Positions 28,088 through 42,062 of a stretch of 64,000 bases of DNA are shown here, piece by piece. The notes under the pieces were generated by a model. The model made no database searches and had not been told where the DNA came from. It saw only the letters and a program-made list of their open reading frames with translations. Numbering within the stretch: position 1 is the first letter of the stretch; each line of letters begins with the position of its first letter. Source of the stretch: Sipunculus nudus (Eukaryota; Annelida; Sipuncula; Golfingiida; Sipunculidae); contig CM049310.1 in the NCBI GenBank assembly GCA_026874595.1, positions 25,529,058-25,593,057 of the forward strand, written 5' to 3'. Both the position numbers and the translations under genes were made by a program.

Positions 28088-29513
28088 GCATCATTCTGGA
28101 CATGGCCAGGTTTGTTGTGGAGTGATGGCCTAAACACTGGTCCAGCAAATTTCTTGACATGGCCAGGTTTGCTGTGTGATGTGATGATCTCAATACTGGT
28201 CTAGCATCATTCTGGACATTGCTAGTTCATGGTGGAGTGATGGCCTCAATACTGGTCCAGCATCATTCTGGACATGGCAAGGTTTGTTGTATGGGGTGAT
28301 GGCCTCAGTACTGGTCCTGCATCATTCTGGACATTGCTAGTTCGTGGTGGAGTGATGGCCTCAATACTGGTCCAGCATCATTCTGGACATGGCAAGGTTT
28401 GTTGTATGGGGTGATGGCCTCAGTACTGGTCCTGCATCATTCTGGACATTGCTAGTTCGTGGTGGAGTGATGGCCTCAATACTGGTCCAGCATCATTCTG
28501 GACATTGCTAGTTCGTGGTGGAGTGATGGCCTCAATACTGGTCCAGCATCATTCTGGACATGGCAAGGTTTGTTGTATGGGGTGATGGCCTCAGTACTGG
28601 TCCTCCATCATTCTGGACATGACCAGGTTTGTTGTGTGGAGTAATGGCCTCAGTACTGGTCCAGAGTCATTCTGGACATGACCAGGTTTGTTGTGTGGAG
28701 TAATGGCCTTAGTACTGGTCCAGCATCATTCTGGACATGGCCAAGTTTGCTGTGTGGAGAGATGGCCTCAAAACTGGTCCACCTTCGTTCTGGACATTGC
28801 TAGTTTGTGTGCAGAGTGATGGCCTCAATACAGGTCCAGCATCATTCTGGACATGGCCAAGTTTGCTGTGTGGAGAGATGGCCACAAAACTTGTCCACCT
28901 TCGTTCCGGACATTGCTAGTTTGTATGCAGAGTGATGGCCTAAACACTGGTCCAGCAACTTTCTTGACATGGCCAGGTTTGCTGTGTGATGTGATGATCT
29001 CAATACTGGTCTAGCATCATCCTGGACATTGCTAGTTCAAGGGTGAGTGATGGCCTCAATACTGGTCCAGCATCATTCTGGACATGGCAAGGTTTGTTGT
29101 ATTTGGTGATAGCCTCAGTACTGGTCCAGAATTATTCTGGACATGACCAGGTTTTTTGTGTGGAATGATGGCCTCAGTACTGGTCCTGCATCATTCTGGA
29201 CATGACCAGGTTTGTTGTGTGGAGTAATGGCCTCATTACTGGTCCAGAGTCATTCTGGACATGACCAGGTTTGTTGTGTGGAGTAATGGCCTCAGTACTG
29301 GTCCTGCATCATTCTGGACATGGCCAAGTTTGCTGTGTGGAGAGATGGCCTCAAAACTGGTTCACCTTTGTTCCGGACATTGCTAGTTTGTGTGCAGAGT
29401 GATGGTCTCAAAACTGGTCCAGCATCATTCTGGACATGGCTAGGTTTGCTGTGTGGAGGGATGGCCTCAGTCCTAGTCCAGCTTCATTCTGGACACGGCC
29501 AGGTTTGTTTAGA
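28088..29513 (+). repeat. Minisatellite of alternating 56 and 59 bp units
   Basis: About 25 units share the core ATCATTCTGGACAT, then either TGCTAGTTCGTGGTGG (56 bp form) or GGCAAGGTTTGTTGTATG (59 bp form), then AGTGATGGCCTCAATACTGG. From 28211 to 28612 the spacings of the TCTGGACAT core are 56, 59, 56, 59, 56, 56 and 59, so a 115 bp dimer is the higher-order unit there. Later units change to the AGTTTGCTGTGTGGAGAGATGG form. Open frames through the array are by-products of the repeat and not genes. Confidence 0.9.
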
Positions 29514-29672
29514 TGATGGTGCACTAGACTGACCCCTCTTGCACTGCCTGTGATCACTGATTCATGGCTGACTCACCTATGCTCGTGAACTTCTCAGGCT
29601 GCTATGTTGTCATTAACCACTCGGCACATGCTTCAAAGAAGTTAAATCAATTAAACTTAAAAGGTGGGGCAC

Positions 29673-29692
29673 AGCAGCACCACCTAGTGTCA
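29673..29692 (-). promoter_or_regulatory. Weak CTCF-like motif
   Basis: On the minus strand the sequence reads TGACACTAGGTGGTGCTGCT, matching about nine of the twelve core CTCF consensus positions. It lies about 160 bp beyond the minisatellite. Low confidence, recorded because of the position at an array edge. Confidence 0.2.
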
Positions 29693-32600
29693 TCTTTGTT
29701 GTAACATAATTTGTTGTATGGATTCATGTAGTCCTGAAATAACTTGGGTATGATGGCTTCCATCAGGGTTTGAAGTAACAAGGAGTCGGCTGGCCTGGTG
29801 GTTGTGTTCCCAGATTAAGGCTAGCTGTTTTTCAATTTAATATACCTATTGACCTATGAAAAGGTTGCTTGTAAATCAGCTGGCATATGTACAATACATC
29901 TGATCTTACAGCTACAGTGCCCTGAATAGCAAACATCCAGTTAGCTATAAATATAAAGAATTTTCCTTTACAAAGTTAAAGATCATTGGAAGTTTTTCTA
30001 AGAGAATTTAAATAATATTCTGAATTGCATTGGTTTTTCTATGTTTACCAGATGTTGGTAATATATTTATGTATACAAAACACTAGCTACCTTATTTAAA
30101 GTTATGTATCTAGAATTAAACTCTAACGTAAAATTTCATTTTGCATGAGAACAAGATGTGTACAGATGTAGCAGCATCAGGGTTTTACTGAGTGATTTAA
30201 ACTTGCTGACCTAGACACATGTGACTACATCCATGCATTTATACACATTCATTCTAATATTTTACTTGAAACATTTTCGGAGTTCCGGTACGACTTCTGC
30301 TGTATAAATACAGAAGAACATCACAAAGATAACACACCATCAGAGGAACCTGTATGCAAGATGTCAAGAAAAATATAGAAAAAAAAAATCGAAACAGGCA
30401 GAGTTTAATAGAGGCAGGTATATCATGTGATGTAGAGCCTGCGGGAATATCTATAAGCAGCCGGGAATGTCAGTTGACACTGGCACTGATGAAGGTGGGC
30501 AGGAGATAAGAAGGCCGCCCTGAGATATAAGACTATACTGATTACATTGTACATGTAGCATTACCAGGCTCCAGCCAAGCCAAGTAATTAAATGCAAACA
30601 TGACGGAGCATTTCATGAGAATCCCACCGAGAAATTGAATTTGGAAGCTCCTGGGGTGTACCTGTATGCAAGATGCTGGGTTTGTTTAATACTGGTTCTG
30701 TTCCAATATAGCAGTAGGCTTAGTTACTGACTGGAGCAAATAACATACTCAGATAAAGTATTTGTATCTGTTTTAAAAATCTATGTCTACTGCCAGAACT
30801 GTGCATTATCTATGATAATTTTTGATGATTTGTCATTTTGTTAAAGGATAAAAAACATTAGTTTACATTAACCTAAAGCATTCATCTTTTTTATACAAGA
30901 AAGAGATTTACTCAATAATCAGTTCTATTATTGTTCTTCACATTTAATAAAGGTAATGAAATCACCACAATATATCTTTAGGTGGTATAAATACTACCAA
31001 AAGCTGACCGTAATTTTAATTTCCAACAAGGCTGTGATATCAGCTGTTTTGTTTTCTTTAGTTTTTGTACATGAAATTAAGTCACATCCCTTATGTGCTA
31101 GACATTACATCTCATAAATCTGTCCATTATGACCTATGACAGTATGTCTTCAGACATTATACAGTGATTTTCTGTCTCTAGATGTGTCATGTGATACTGT
31201 GTCTCCTGTGCCCTTTGTCAGGTGTGGTTGTTCTGGACATTGTATTTCTTCATATTGTGTCACTAAACATTACTTGGGATTTTTTATTTCTAGACATTAC
31301 ATTATGTCTAATTTTGTTAGCACCTGATGTCATTTGACATAAATTTTACATCTTGTAAATATCAGAAGTAATTTACATTCATAATTAAGAATAAATTTTA
31401 CTATTACAAAACTGACTGAAGAATGAGAGTATAAAGGATAATAAATGACCTGACTGGTACACAGATGGGTGTGTACCATTCATTGGTCAGCCATAAAATT
31501 GATCATTATGGTTAACTGACCACTTTCAGGGTCAAGAGAGATTTCATAGGATACAGAATCCTCCAAGTTTATTGTCCATCCACTCGTCCACCGGGATGTC
31601 CTGTATTTGGAGATTTAGAATTAGACTTTTCTCAGACCTGTTCAATAAAATATGTAGCTAATTGAGAAGGAAATGGCTCAGCTGTTGACAACAACACCCT
31701 ACATCTGTCCTTGCTTCAAATGCTTTCATTCTATTAGATTACCAACCAAACGGGCAGTTATTACCCCACTGGGTCAGTTGAGCTTTGTGTAGGACAAGAG
31801 AGCACCCACCAGTGGTCCGGTAAATGTCTGCCCATTGGGCCCATATATTAAATGTTACTTAATAACAATCAATTCTTTCCTCACAGAACCTTAAAAGGTG
31901 TTTCAACCTGGTTATGTATGGGGCTAATGTCTGGCCAGTTTAGGTACAATGAGGTAAATTGGTTCAGTCTCTAACAACCAATAGCTCAGGCTGGTGAATT
32001 AATATTCATGTCATTTTAGCCAATGAAAGCATGCCCTCAGTAGCCAAAATGCTGCCATCCTGCTCAAATGTGGCAAGATCTGTAACTTTGGCAAAATATT
32101 TATCCATTTTATTCTTCAAAATATTAAAAAAAAAGAAACCTTATAAGACAAGGAAAAATCATCTCTGAGAACACAAGAACTTAAATCTTCAATCATGATG
32201 GGGAAATAGGGTTACAAATATGTTTTGAGTGCTGTTTAGACAATGCATGATCCATATATGTATACTGCATGAGCTATTTCTACCTAGTCCCACGCACTGG
32301 TTTCCCTTTCTGTTCTTGTCCACACAGTTTACAAGGAAAAAGTATTTACAACACACCTATACAGTACTCCTCCTGTGGTGAATGTAAAAGATTCTCTCAT
32401 CAGAGCTTCCCATGACTTTACAGACATGTTATCTGGAGCTTCTGCATTATCATATTATTGTCATCAGCTTAATTATAACAGTGACTGATCTTATTCCTTT
32501 ATCCAATAATACTTATCATCTTCATATTTATGGTGCAGGAAAGACAAATATACATGAGGAACATAAGAGAGAAAACATGCAGAAATCATGTTAATTTAAG

Positions 32601-33344
32601 AAGTTAATTAGATTAAGAGTGGGAAGAAAATAATCAAGTGGTGATCTGTAGTGAGAGCAGTCCTCCATGTTTAACTTTATACACAATGATTTCTTCAATA
32701 TTCTCACGAGTAAACTCAGTCATGTATAAATTGTCATCTCTACTAACAATTAATTGTTTTCATACATATCAGATTGCATCATTCACAAGATGACATGCAT
32801 GGCATATATAACTTGAAATTAATGTATTTTTTCAAAAAATAGCACTACATTCAAATGTTAATGCTAATTGTATTGCCTCGAACACATGATTTATTATTCT
32901 TGCCCACACACTCTTTGTCATTTGAGGATTTTATATAACAGTTTCTGTTTATTACCATACATATATGACGTAGTAATTAATTACACTGTCAATAACAGAG
33001 GAGTTATATGAAGTTTGGCATAATAACCAGAAATCTGCAACTGAATTTAACTATAGCCTGTGAGTTAGTATTGTCAAATTACAAATCCACTTGTTATTGT
33101 GGTAAAAAATCTGATGGGTCTATCAAGCCAGACAACTAACAATCAATTTGTTCAGCATGTTTGTCCGGATTCCCTAGAAAATGTCAAGCCCCCAGAAGCT
33201 AATTACTGGCAGATGGTTCAGCCATTTTTAAGCCATTATGTACAGTGGATAATAGCTCTATCTTGAGCCTGTGAAACTGTGCTGTCATTGATAGCAGAGT
33301 TAAGGTGTATATATGGTATATGTAAATATGTATGGGAATTTGTC

Positions 33345-34150
33345 AATACTCAGACACCTGGTCTAAAATACAGAATATTATTTATCCAGTCTTCACTAGA
33401 GGAGCATGGTCTGAAGGACCAGAACATTAACCTAGACCACACCAATGGACCTAGTCCTGACCAAGGAACCCCATCTAAACAACACAATATAGATTCAGTC
33501 TGAACATAAGGAACTTGGTTATACTCTTGAGTTCTTTACATGAATAGTAAACCAGTCTACACAAGAGGAAGATGAACATGGTTTAAAGAAAACACATTTA
33601 TTAATCCATTCCAATCAGAGGAATTTGATTTAAGATACAAGAATTTACACTAGTCTGCAATACAGGGACTTGTTCCAAGAAAACAAATATTAATCCAGTC
33701 TACACCAGAGGAACTTGATCTTAGATGCATGAGTATTCAACTAGTCTTAACCAGAGGAACTTGGTCTTAAGAAAACAAAACAACTATTATTCCAGTCTAC
33801 ACCAGAGAAACTTGATCTTAGATGCATGAGTATTCAACTAGTCTTAACCAGAGGAACTTGGTCTAAAGAAAACAAAACAACTATTAATCAAGTCTACACT
33901 AGAAAAACTTGATCTTAGATGCAGGAGTATTCAACTAGTCTTAACCAGAGGAACTTGGTCTAAAGAAAACAAAACAATTATTAATCCAGTCTACACCAGA
34001 AGAACTTGATCTAAGACAGGTATATTGAATCAATCTGCACAAGAGGAACTTAATCTAAAGAGTACTCAAATATGAATCCAATCAAATCCAGGAGGAACTT
34101 GGTTTAAAATACAGGAATGTTACTCCAGTCTACAAGAATACATATATTAA
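33345..34150 (+). repeat. Diverged tandem array based on CAGTCTACACCAGAGGAACTTG
   Basis: The phrase AGTCTACACCAGAGGAACTT recurs roughly every 45-50 bp, and pairs of units make a ~97 bp repeat best preserved from about 33.68 to 34.0 kb (GATCTTAGATGCATGAGTATT alternating with GGTCTAAAGAAAACAAAAC). Units at both ends are diverged. The 74-codon frame at its left edge is part of the array. Confidence 0.8.
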
Positions 34151-35825
34151 TCCCCTAACCTTGAATGTTAGTATCTAACTGAATGTCTGCTGCACTGAAT
34201 ATCATCCCAAACTAAGCTCATATGTATGCAGACATTGGTAGCTGTCATGTGTGACATACTGATTTTATATGTGTCACTCTAACATGCTGCCCTTATCATT
34301 GTCACCTGCAGATACATACCCATATATATACAGTCACATCAGCTGATAATCCAAGGGGATTATGATCTTACTAATCCTGGTTGTTCCAGTAATCCTTAGA
34401 TAACAGTATCTGTTGTATAAATAGATGTATACCACTGTGACATACACAATTTAACTAAACAAATTGCTCCCCCTTTTTTCTTCTTTTGCTCTTTCTCTCT
34501 CTCTTTCATTCTCAATTTTTCTTTTCTCTCCTACATTCGTCAGTGTTGATCTATCTTTTTCTCTGTGTCTCTCTCATTCATTTTTTGTCCCTCATGCAAT
34601 AGTCAAATGTAAAGTTATGAGTATGAGCAAAATACAGTATTTATATTTAAAAGTTTAGTCGAATTCCATCAGAAAAATGTCAGATATTCTTTCTTCCATT
34701 GTAATTACATCCTGGTGGCATACTAAGTACAGATGTGTAAATTTATGGCTAAATTCTGTGCTGGATAATACAACTTAGGTGGCATTTATTTTTAGAAAAC
34801 ATTTCTATATTGACCAAATGTGTGACTTACAAAGAGATAAATATTTGTCTTCACACCTCAATGAGCCACTATAGCAATTTAAGTATATTGAAAGCTTTTA
34901 AGAGCAAAAATTATATATTTTCCAACCGAGAGATATCAATGTAAATTTATTTCAAATGAAAGCTTAAACAGGAAAGTTAGATGAATTAAATAAAAAATAC
35001 TTTCTACCTTGGCAACTGGAACTGGGATGCAACTAAGAAAACAGTAGTGACATTTTAGGTTCAGCATTTCTTAGATATGTAAGTCCATTAGCAAAATTTA
35101 TCTGGATTAGAAAATGTTGCTTTGTGATACATGTTTAAAATCTAATAACAGAAAAGGCTCTATACAACCCTGGCATTCTATGATTATGCCATATCTGTTC
35201 ATAAGTAACAATTCAAAGATGGCTGTCAGCTGCTTTCAATTTTGTCAAATATGCATACCAGAAAATATATGAAATATATCAACCTAAATGATACTTTGAA
35301 AACGAATCATGTGCAAGGATATACTGTTGCAGGGAGTTGGAATATTCATGACTGGATTTTAATCAACACAGCCTATAAAAAGTCTTAAACCATTACTGGT
35401 TTGAAAGAAGGCAGTAATTACAGCATGAAACTACCAGAGCTGGAACGATCTTCAGCGCAGGTGCTTACCCTCTGTGTCTCTATGTTACAGTATTGATGAT
35501 TTCGAAAGGGAACTCCAATGTGAAATCCTCACATTTTGGGGGCACACACACAAAATAGTTTGGGTAATGAAAGTTTCAAGGCCTACACAAGACATGTTGA
35601 GATGATGAAAAAATGTAATGGTGATTCATACATATTATTTTCAGCTGTAAGCTAAGGTCAAATTGCTTTGAGCAGGAGTGTGATTGAGTAAGCCAGCACA
35701 AGTAAGGGGTGAGAGAGATTGTATCCATTCATGAATTGATTAAAATATAATGTATACTCTTAAATGACTTAAATCACAAAAAACTGTAGACTCTTTAAGC
35801 CACTAAAATAACTAGATATTTCTTG

Positions 35826-36750
35826 GCACTGCAGGTGCCATAGTATCCCCAGACAATTAACCCCCCCCCCCTTTCCTCAAGCCCTTGATAAGATGCATCT
35901 AACATGCAAGTTTGGTGACTGTACCAACAATTTTTTTGAAAAAATGTATCAAGGTCATCCATGTTCAAATTTGACCTAGCACTTGATGAGATGCATCAAA
36001 CCTGTGAATTTGGTGACTGTACCTGAAATTCTTACAAAGTTATTGCGTTAACTTCATTTTAACAAGAAAACAACACAAAGTGGCACCACCTGTCTTCTGC
36101 AAAAGACAATGCTATCCAAGATCTTCAGTCAACTTGATTTTTGGATCATTCCATGTATCCCTTACTGAGATATAAAAGATTTTGTGTGAATTTCACCAAG
36201 TATGGGAATATTCAAGGTCAAGGCCACTCTCATAGGAACGGTCATGACCTCAATTTAAATAAACATCATCTCATAACCCATATCTATGTATATGCATAAT
36301 ACAAAAAGAAATCTGTCCATTAGTTTTTGACTTATAATGCTCACAATACTGTCAAGTGGCAATTTTGGGGGTATTAAACAGCACGAAAACAAGTAAAGAA
36401 TAATAGGTGGCACCACCAGTTTCTGGAACATGACAAACTTTTCCATGATCTTTGATCAACTTGATTTTGGAATCATTACATGCAAGATTTCTTGAGATAT
36501 TTAAGAATATGTGTTATTTTCCCCAAAATTGGACCTATTCAAGGTCAAGGACACTCCCTTAGTAAAAGTAATGACCTCATTTTAAATAGGCATCGTCCTC
36601 CCACCCATATCTATACATATACCAAGTTTGGTAAAGATACGTGAAACATTTTTTGAGTTATCGCGCCAACAAGATTTATATGAAGCGGCGGTCGTGGCAG
36701 CGGGACCGGCATGAAAACATAGTATCCCCCGACTTTGTCTGGGGATACAA
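35826..36750 (+). mobile_element. GTATC-hairpin non-autonomous element, copy 2
   Basis: The head carries GCCATAGTATCCCCAGACAA just before a C11 run. The tail carries CATAGTATCCCCCGACTTTG followed by TCTGGGGATAC, so the tail alone forms a GTATCCCC/GGGGATAC hairpin and head and tail are also inverted relative to each other. The body contains related sub-repeats: GTGGCACCACC twice, TTGATTTTGGATCA-like stretches and AAGGTCAAGG stretches at about 36.2 and 36.54 kb. It has no coding capacity. A terminal hairpin without an obvious target-site duplication is reminiscent of Helitron-like ends, but the diagnostic CTRR end is not clear. Confidence 0.6.
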
Positions 36751-38030
36751 ATATAACTCAAACCTGAGTCAAGAGCACTCAATTAAAAGGATTAATGCAG
36801 GTCTCAAAATTAAAATTGTCATTTCATACTGTTGTGACTAAATCTGGGCTTAGCTGGTCATCTACACCCTCTCATGGATGCCTTTCAAAGAATTATGGGT
36901 ATACATGAACTGAACAAAGAACTCGCAGGTTATGTAGTTCTAAGTACTCATGATCGATCTCAGTAATCCCAAAATCTGTATGACCATTTATTAAGCAGAC
37001 ATATAATTAGGAAAGAAATGTATTACATTTTGCTCTCGCATTGTTAATACTTCCCTGAGTCTGATGAAATTTATTTCTGAATTTGAGACAGTGCTCGGAC
37101 CATTACCTAAAAGCTAACTAAAAGGCCTACATTGTCTGCAATATACTTAAGTATTTATTCAATATTAAAGTCAAATAAATCACATAATAAAGTCAGGAAG
37201 AGTTGACCTCACCCTTTTTCCAGTTACCATGGAGAAGCGAGGGCAAATAAGTCAGATCAGGTGTTGCAGCAGCTCACTTTCTGAGTCAGGTGAGAAAATA
37301 AAGTAGGTAATACACCATGTAAAAAGTAGTTGAAATAAATCAAATAATATGTTAATGTCCAGCTCAGTTTCTGGGTCAGGTGATAAAATACAGTAGTCAG
37401 GTAATACACACCATGAAAATTAACTGAAATACATCAAATAACATTTGAAAGCACGTGGGTGCAAAGATTTCAAGCACTGTGAGTTTCACTTAAAATCTTG
37501 ATTGGAGAGGTTACATGTAGCTGAACTGACAGTGATCTGGGCCATAATGAAGCCAGTAACAGTACTGGCAGACCAGCAAGGGTAACACCTCTTGCTCCTC
37601 ATGTGGGATAAACAACAATTCAGTAAACAGCTATACCAAACCTTGCCATTAGCTGTGCAATTATAGCAGATGAAATTCCAGCCATGATAAACAATTTGAG
37701 CTTTGTAAACTCTGTCTGGGGTGGTGTGAGGGATGGGTGGATGGAATAAGCAGGCATCACCATGCTCAGGCCTCTCATACTCGGTTCACCTCTTATCACA
37801 GGCCACAGGAGTCTGCTTCCATGATAAAATAAACATAAGGATACGGCTCATGTCACCGGTATCAGGCTGTGATCCTACAGCACCACCATGATAAGTTTGA
37901 CAAATTTATACTTTGATATGTTCTAATTCACTCTGATCCTGACCTGGTTGAGTAAAGTTAGCCAAATGAAAACTTATAATCCTTGAAACATATTTCAGAT
38001 CTGATCCATATATTTTCTGTATGAAATTTC

Positions 38031-40245
38031 AACAAGTGACCCAGGGGTCATGACGCTCAGCTGACCAGGAAGACATTGACAAAAGTAATTTTATCATCTG
38101 AATGTCAAATTTGAATGAAGTACTTTTTCCAAACTTGACCTTTTGTATAAAATCATCCAATATTCATTGGGGTACTATGGAGCTCTGTAGCATGAAGGAT
38201 ATGGGTAACAGACACCTATTTTCAAGGTTTACAAGATGACTTTTCAGGTGTCTCCCAGCATGTCAAAAAATAAAATTCTAGGTCCAGTTATTATTTGTGC
38301 CCTGTTAACAGATGACCAAATGTTTATTCTGGGGGGTATTTCAAAGCCGCATAGGATGAAGGATATGGGTAACAGAGATGTAATTTCAGGTGCACAAGGA
38401 GACTTTTCAGGGGCCTCCCAGCATATCAAGAAAGGAGATTATAGTCATTATAATTTGTGCTCTGTTAACAGATGACCAAATCTTTATTCTCGGAGCCATA
38501 GCCTGAAGGATATGGGTAACAGAGACCTAATTTCAGATTTCCAAAGAGACTTTCCAAAGGCCTCCCTGCATGTCAAGAAAGAAGATTCTAGGTCCAGTCA
38601 TTATGATTTGTGCCCTGTTAATATATGACCAAATCTTTATTCTGGGGGGTACTTCAGAGCCCCATAGCTCACAGAATATGGGTAACAGGGACCTTATTTC
38701 AGGTTTCCATGTAGACCTTTTATGGGCTTCCCTGGAGGTGAGGACAGAAGATTCTAGGTCCAGTCATTATGATTTGTGCCCTGTTTACAGATGACCAAAT
38801 GTTTAAAGATCACAAAAGTAGAGAAAAAAAATCGTAAAAAATAAAAAAAATATAGCTGGCGCCACCAGAAATTGATCAAACACTCCATGATCAATATCCA
38901 TGCAAAGAATCATGGTGATTAATGCATTAGTTGTTCAGATACTTGAGCTTTTGTATTAAATTTTGCATTATTCTGGGGGGTACTTCAGAACCCCATAGCT
39001 CGAAGAATATAGGTCACAGTGACCTAATTTCAGGTTTACAAGGAGAATTTCCATAGACCTCCCAGGATGTCAAGGAAGAAGATTCCAGGTCTAGCGGTGA
39101 CGATTTGTGCCCTGTTAACAGACAGACGCCTGGATGGCCGGACGGACGACGGACAAAAGGTGATCCCTATAGCTCAGATGACTTTCAGTCAGCTGAGCTA
39201 AAAATTGAAAAAATACAGGTGGCGCCACCAGAATGCAGAAACTGATGAAACATTTCATGATCAATATCCATGCAAAGAATCATGGTGATCAATATAATAA
39301 TTGTTCAGATACTTGAGCTTTTGTATCAAATTTTCCATTATTCTAGGGGGTACTTCGGAGCCCCATAGCTCAGAGGTTATGGGTAACAGAGACCTAATTT
39401 CAAGTTTTTAAGGAGACTTTTCATGGGCCTCTCAGCATGTCAAGAGAGAAGATTCTAGGTCCAGTTGTTACAATTTGTGCCATGTTAACAGATGACCGCA
39501 TCTTATGAGGTCTCAAAAATAGAGAAAAAAATTTGTAAAAATAAAAAAAATACAGGTGGCGCCACCATACTGCAGAAACTGATGACACATTCCATGATCA
39601 ATATCCATGCAAAGAATCATGGTGATCACTGCAATAGTTGTTTAGATACTTGAGCTTTTGTATCAAATTTTCCATTATTCTGGGGGGTACTTCGGAGCCC
39701 CATAGCTCAAAGGTTATGGGTAACAGAGACCTAATTTCAGGTTTCTGTAGAGACTTTTTATGGGCCACCTTGCATGTCAAGAGAGAAGATTCTAGGTGTA
39801 GTCGTTACGATTTGTGCCCTGTTAACAGATGGCCGCATCTTAAGAGGTCTCAAAAATAGAGAAAAATATTGGTAAAAATCGAAAAAATACAGTTGGCGCC
39901 ACCAGTCTGCAGAAACTGATGAAACACTCCATGATCAATATCCATGCAAAAAATCATGGTGATCAATGCATTAGTTGTTCAGATACTTGCGCTTTTGTAT
40001 CAAATTTTCCATTATTTTGGGGGGTACTTCGGAACCCCATAGCTCGAAGAATATAGGTCACAGTGACCTAATTTCAGGTTTACAAGGAGAATTTCCATAG
40101 ACCTCCCAGGATGTCAAGTAAGAAGATTCCAGTTCTAGCGGTTACGATTTTTGCCCTGTTAACGGACAGACGCCCGGACGGCCGGACGGACGACGGACTA
40201 AAGGTGATCCCTATAGCTCAGATGACTTTCAGTCAGCTGAGCTAA
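38031..40245 (+). repeat. Expanded GACGG-tailed element with internal tandem array
   Basis: It starts with a family head (CAAGTGACCCAGGGGTCATG, then GCTCAGCTGA). It then runs through about four ~160 bp units (38.16-38.80 kb) and four 337-373 bp units (38.64-40.14 kb), each opening TTCTGGGGGGTACTTC, and closes with family tails near 39.20 and 40.24 kb. The longer units add TGATCAATATCCATGCAAAG and GGCGCCACCAG segments. The two tails show at least two element copies fused head to tail. The reading frames here are translated repeat. Confidence 0.75.
39011..39025. promoter_or_regulatory. Perfect palindromic AGGTCA site (IR3) in repeat
   Basis: The sequence is AGGTCACAGTGACCT. This is the consensus oestrogen-response-type inverted repeat with 3 bp spacer. 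Related sites occur at 40055-40069 and 48304-48318 (both perfect) and at 48026-48040 (one mismatch), all at the same place in related repeat units. Other units have a diverged GGTAACAGAGACC instead. Confidence 0.45.
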
Positions 40246-40248
40246 TAA

Positions 40249-40285
40249 ACAAGGGACCTATGGGTCACTATGCTCAGCTGACGTT
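40249..40285 (+). mobile_element. Head of a GACGG-tailed element
   Basis: The sequence ACAAGGGACCTATGGGTCAC followed by TATGCTCAGCTGA directly abuts the tail of the preceding copy. A tail of the same family ends near 42.06 kb, so the 1.8 kb between (AT-rich, with a G23 run) may be the interior of one element. I cannot confirm that continuity. Confidence 0.5.
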
Positions 40286-41150
40286 AACCTTGAAGGTAAA
40301 AATCTAAAATAATATCAAATGGAGATAAAGTGTAAGAGGAAGAGGTAATAAAGGCCATGGTTGGTTTATATGATTGGTTTGTATTGATGAGCAAGAAATT
40401 GTTGCAAATAATATTTTGTGACCTGACCATGTGTTCCCTAATGTTGAAACTGAATTTTTCAATCAAATCTTTTTTTTGTATAATATAAATTATTAAATAT
40501 GTTTTTTTTTTATGAAATGTATACAGTTGAAATATAACTAATTAACAACATAAAACATGGCAAACAAAGCCTGATCTCAAATTCTGCTGATGCAGGAAAA
40601 TAATGAACAAATGTTTGTAACAAATCCTCATTTTTTTATCACATCAATTTTTTTTTTAATTTAAGTTTATATTTCTATACATTTTCAATATAACATATAT
40701 ATCTGAATATAAAAGTTGATTCATAATTCTCAATTGCATCATCATAAATCTCAATCTTGTCAGATAACACCACATCATGCATACAAATGTTTATTTATTT
40801 TTTACCACAAAAATATATCTTTTAAATCTGCAAAACAATAAATGTCTAAAAAAAATACTTGATTTAGATTTCACAATTTTGAATTGTGTCTTTATTTATC
40901 CATAATGTGCTTCATATTTTATCATAATTTAAGCATACTGATGGGTTCCATTATGATTGGTAAAATCATTTAAAAGAAAAATGATTTCTTTAAAAATGTT
41001 ACATTACACAACATTGCATCTTCTGGATTATACCTTGAATTACTTTTTTTAGGAAAGTTTTTGCATATCAGAGTGGAAACAGCATTACAATTAAGGAGAT
41101 ACAGTGAAAACAATAACAATACTGCATAACATTTGGTGGGTTGGGTTTGC

Positions 41151-41173
41151 GGGGGGGGGGGGGGGGGGGGGGG
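41151..41173. repeat. Poly-G tract (G23)
   Basis: An uninterrupted run of 23 G. Other G-rich tracts lie at about 2919-2940 and 44420-44446, and a C11 run at 35861-35871. All could form G-quadruplex structures on one strand and are prone to assembly error. Confidence 0.9.
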
Positions 41174-41969
41174 AATGGGGTGGTGATATCAGAATAACTG
41201 TACACCTGTCACAGCAGGGGATCTCCCCCAGTGACTGTAACAAATCAGAAACCCTGGCAGAGCTGACTTCCAGTGACCTGGAGTGGGACCCTGCATCTGT
41301 AATCTGTAATCAAAGCAAATGACTACAATAGAGCCTCAAGAAAAAAATCAATAACTAGCTTAATTTTCAAGCTTTTACTTCCAAATTTCAGATTTAAACA
41401 AATTAAATATTTATGTTTACATGCTGTGAAAATTAAATCAATGGTACTTACAGGAAAAAAACGTGCCATGGTCAAAGTTGGGCAAAATTTAAGGTACTGA
41501 TTTTATTTTTATGCTAATTACTTAAAAAATTTACAAAATTCAGATCTAATTTTGGGTAAACAATTGAATCTTAATTAAACATAGTTATATACTTGGGAAA
41601 ATAGACTCTAGTTTCAAAATTTTTCATGTTAAGTGAGTAAATATTTTTCCTGATTTTTTACAAAGTCCATTATGTTTGGGCCCATAACTTAAAGAATTTA
41701 TACTTAACAGACTTAATTTCTGGCATGTACATAGGAACTATATAGAAGAATATTTATGGTTAATATGAGGAAAAACAGATGAGTGGTTTTGAAATTAGGC
41801 AGTCCTGAAGTGTGAAAATAGGATTTAAATAAAAAATTGAGGTTTTTCCTTAATTTCTCAAAGGAACGAAGTCGCAAAGACCCAGTTTTCGGCTTGGTAG
41901 GAGATCTTGGGGACATCTAACAGTATGCTGAATTTTGGATTCCTAGGTCTTACGGTTTCAAAACGTGCC

Positions 41970-42062
41970 ACATCTACGGACGGACGGACGGACGGACGGA
42001 CAGACGACGGACAATGGACCACGACTATAGCTCAGATGACTTATAGTCAGCTGAGCTAAAAA
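41970..42062 (+). mobile_element. Tail of a GACGG-tailed element
   Basis: It holds five or six GGAC-type repeats, then GACTATAGCTCAGATGAC and the terminal hairpin ending GTCAGCTGAGCTAAAA. A GTATC-hairpin fragment begins immediately after it. Confidence 0.7.

Noticed and set aside
28737-29532. Two similar open frames (60 and 70 codons) with repeated tryptophan-containing peptides
   Set aside because: They are the minisatellite translated; unit lengths of 56 and 59 bp are not multiples of three, so no long repeat protein is possible.
41104-41322. Frame with a run of glycines
   Set aside because: Arises from the G23 tract; no splice or homology support.
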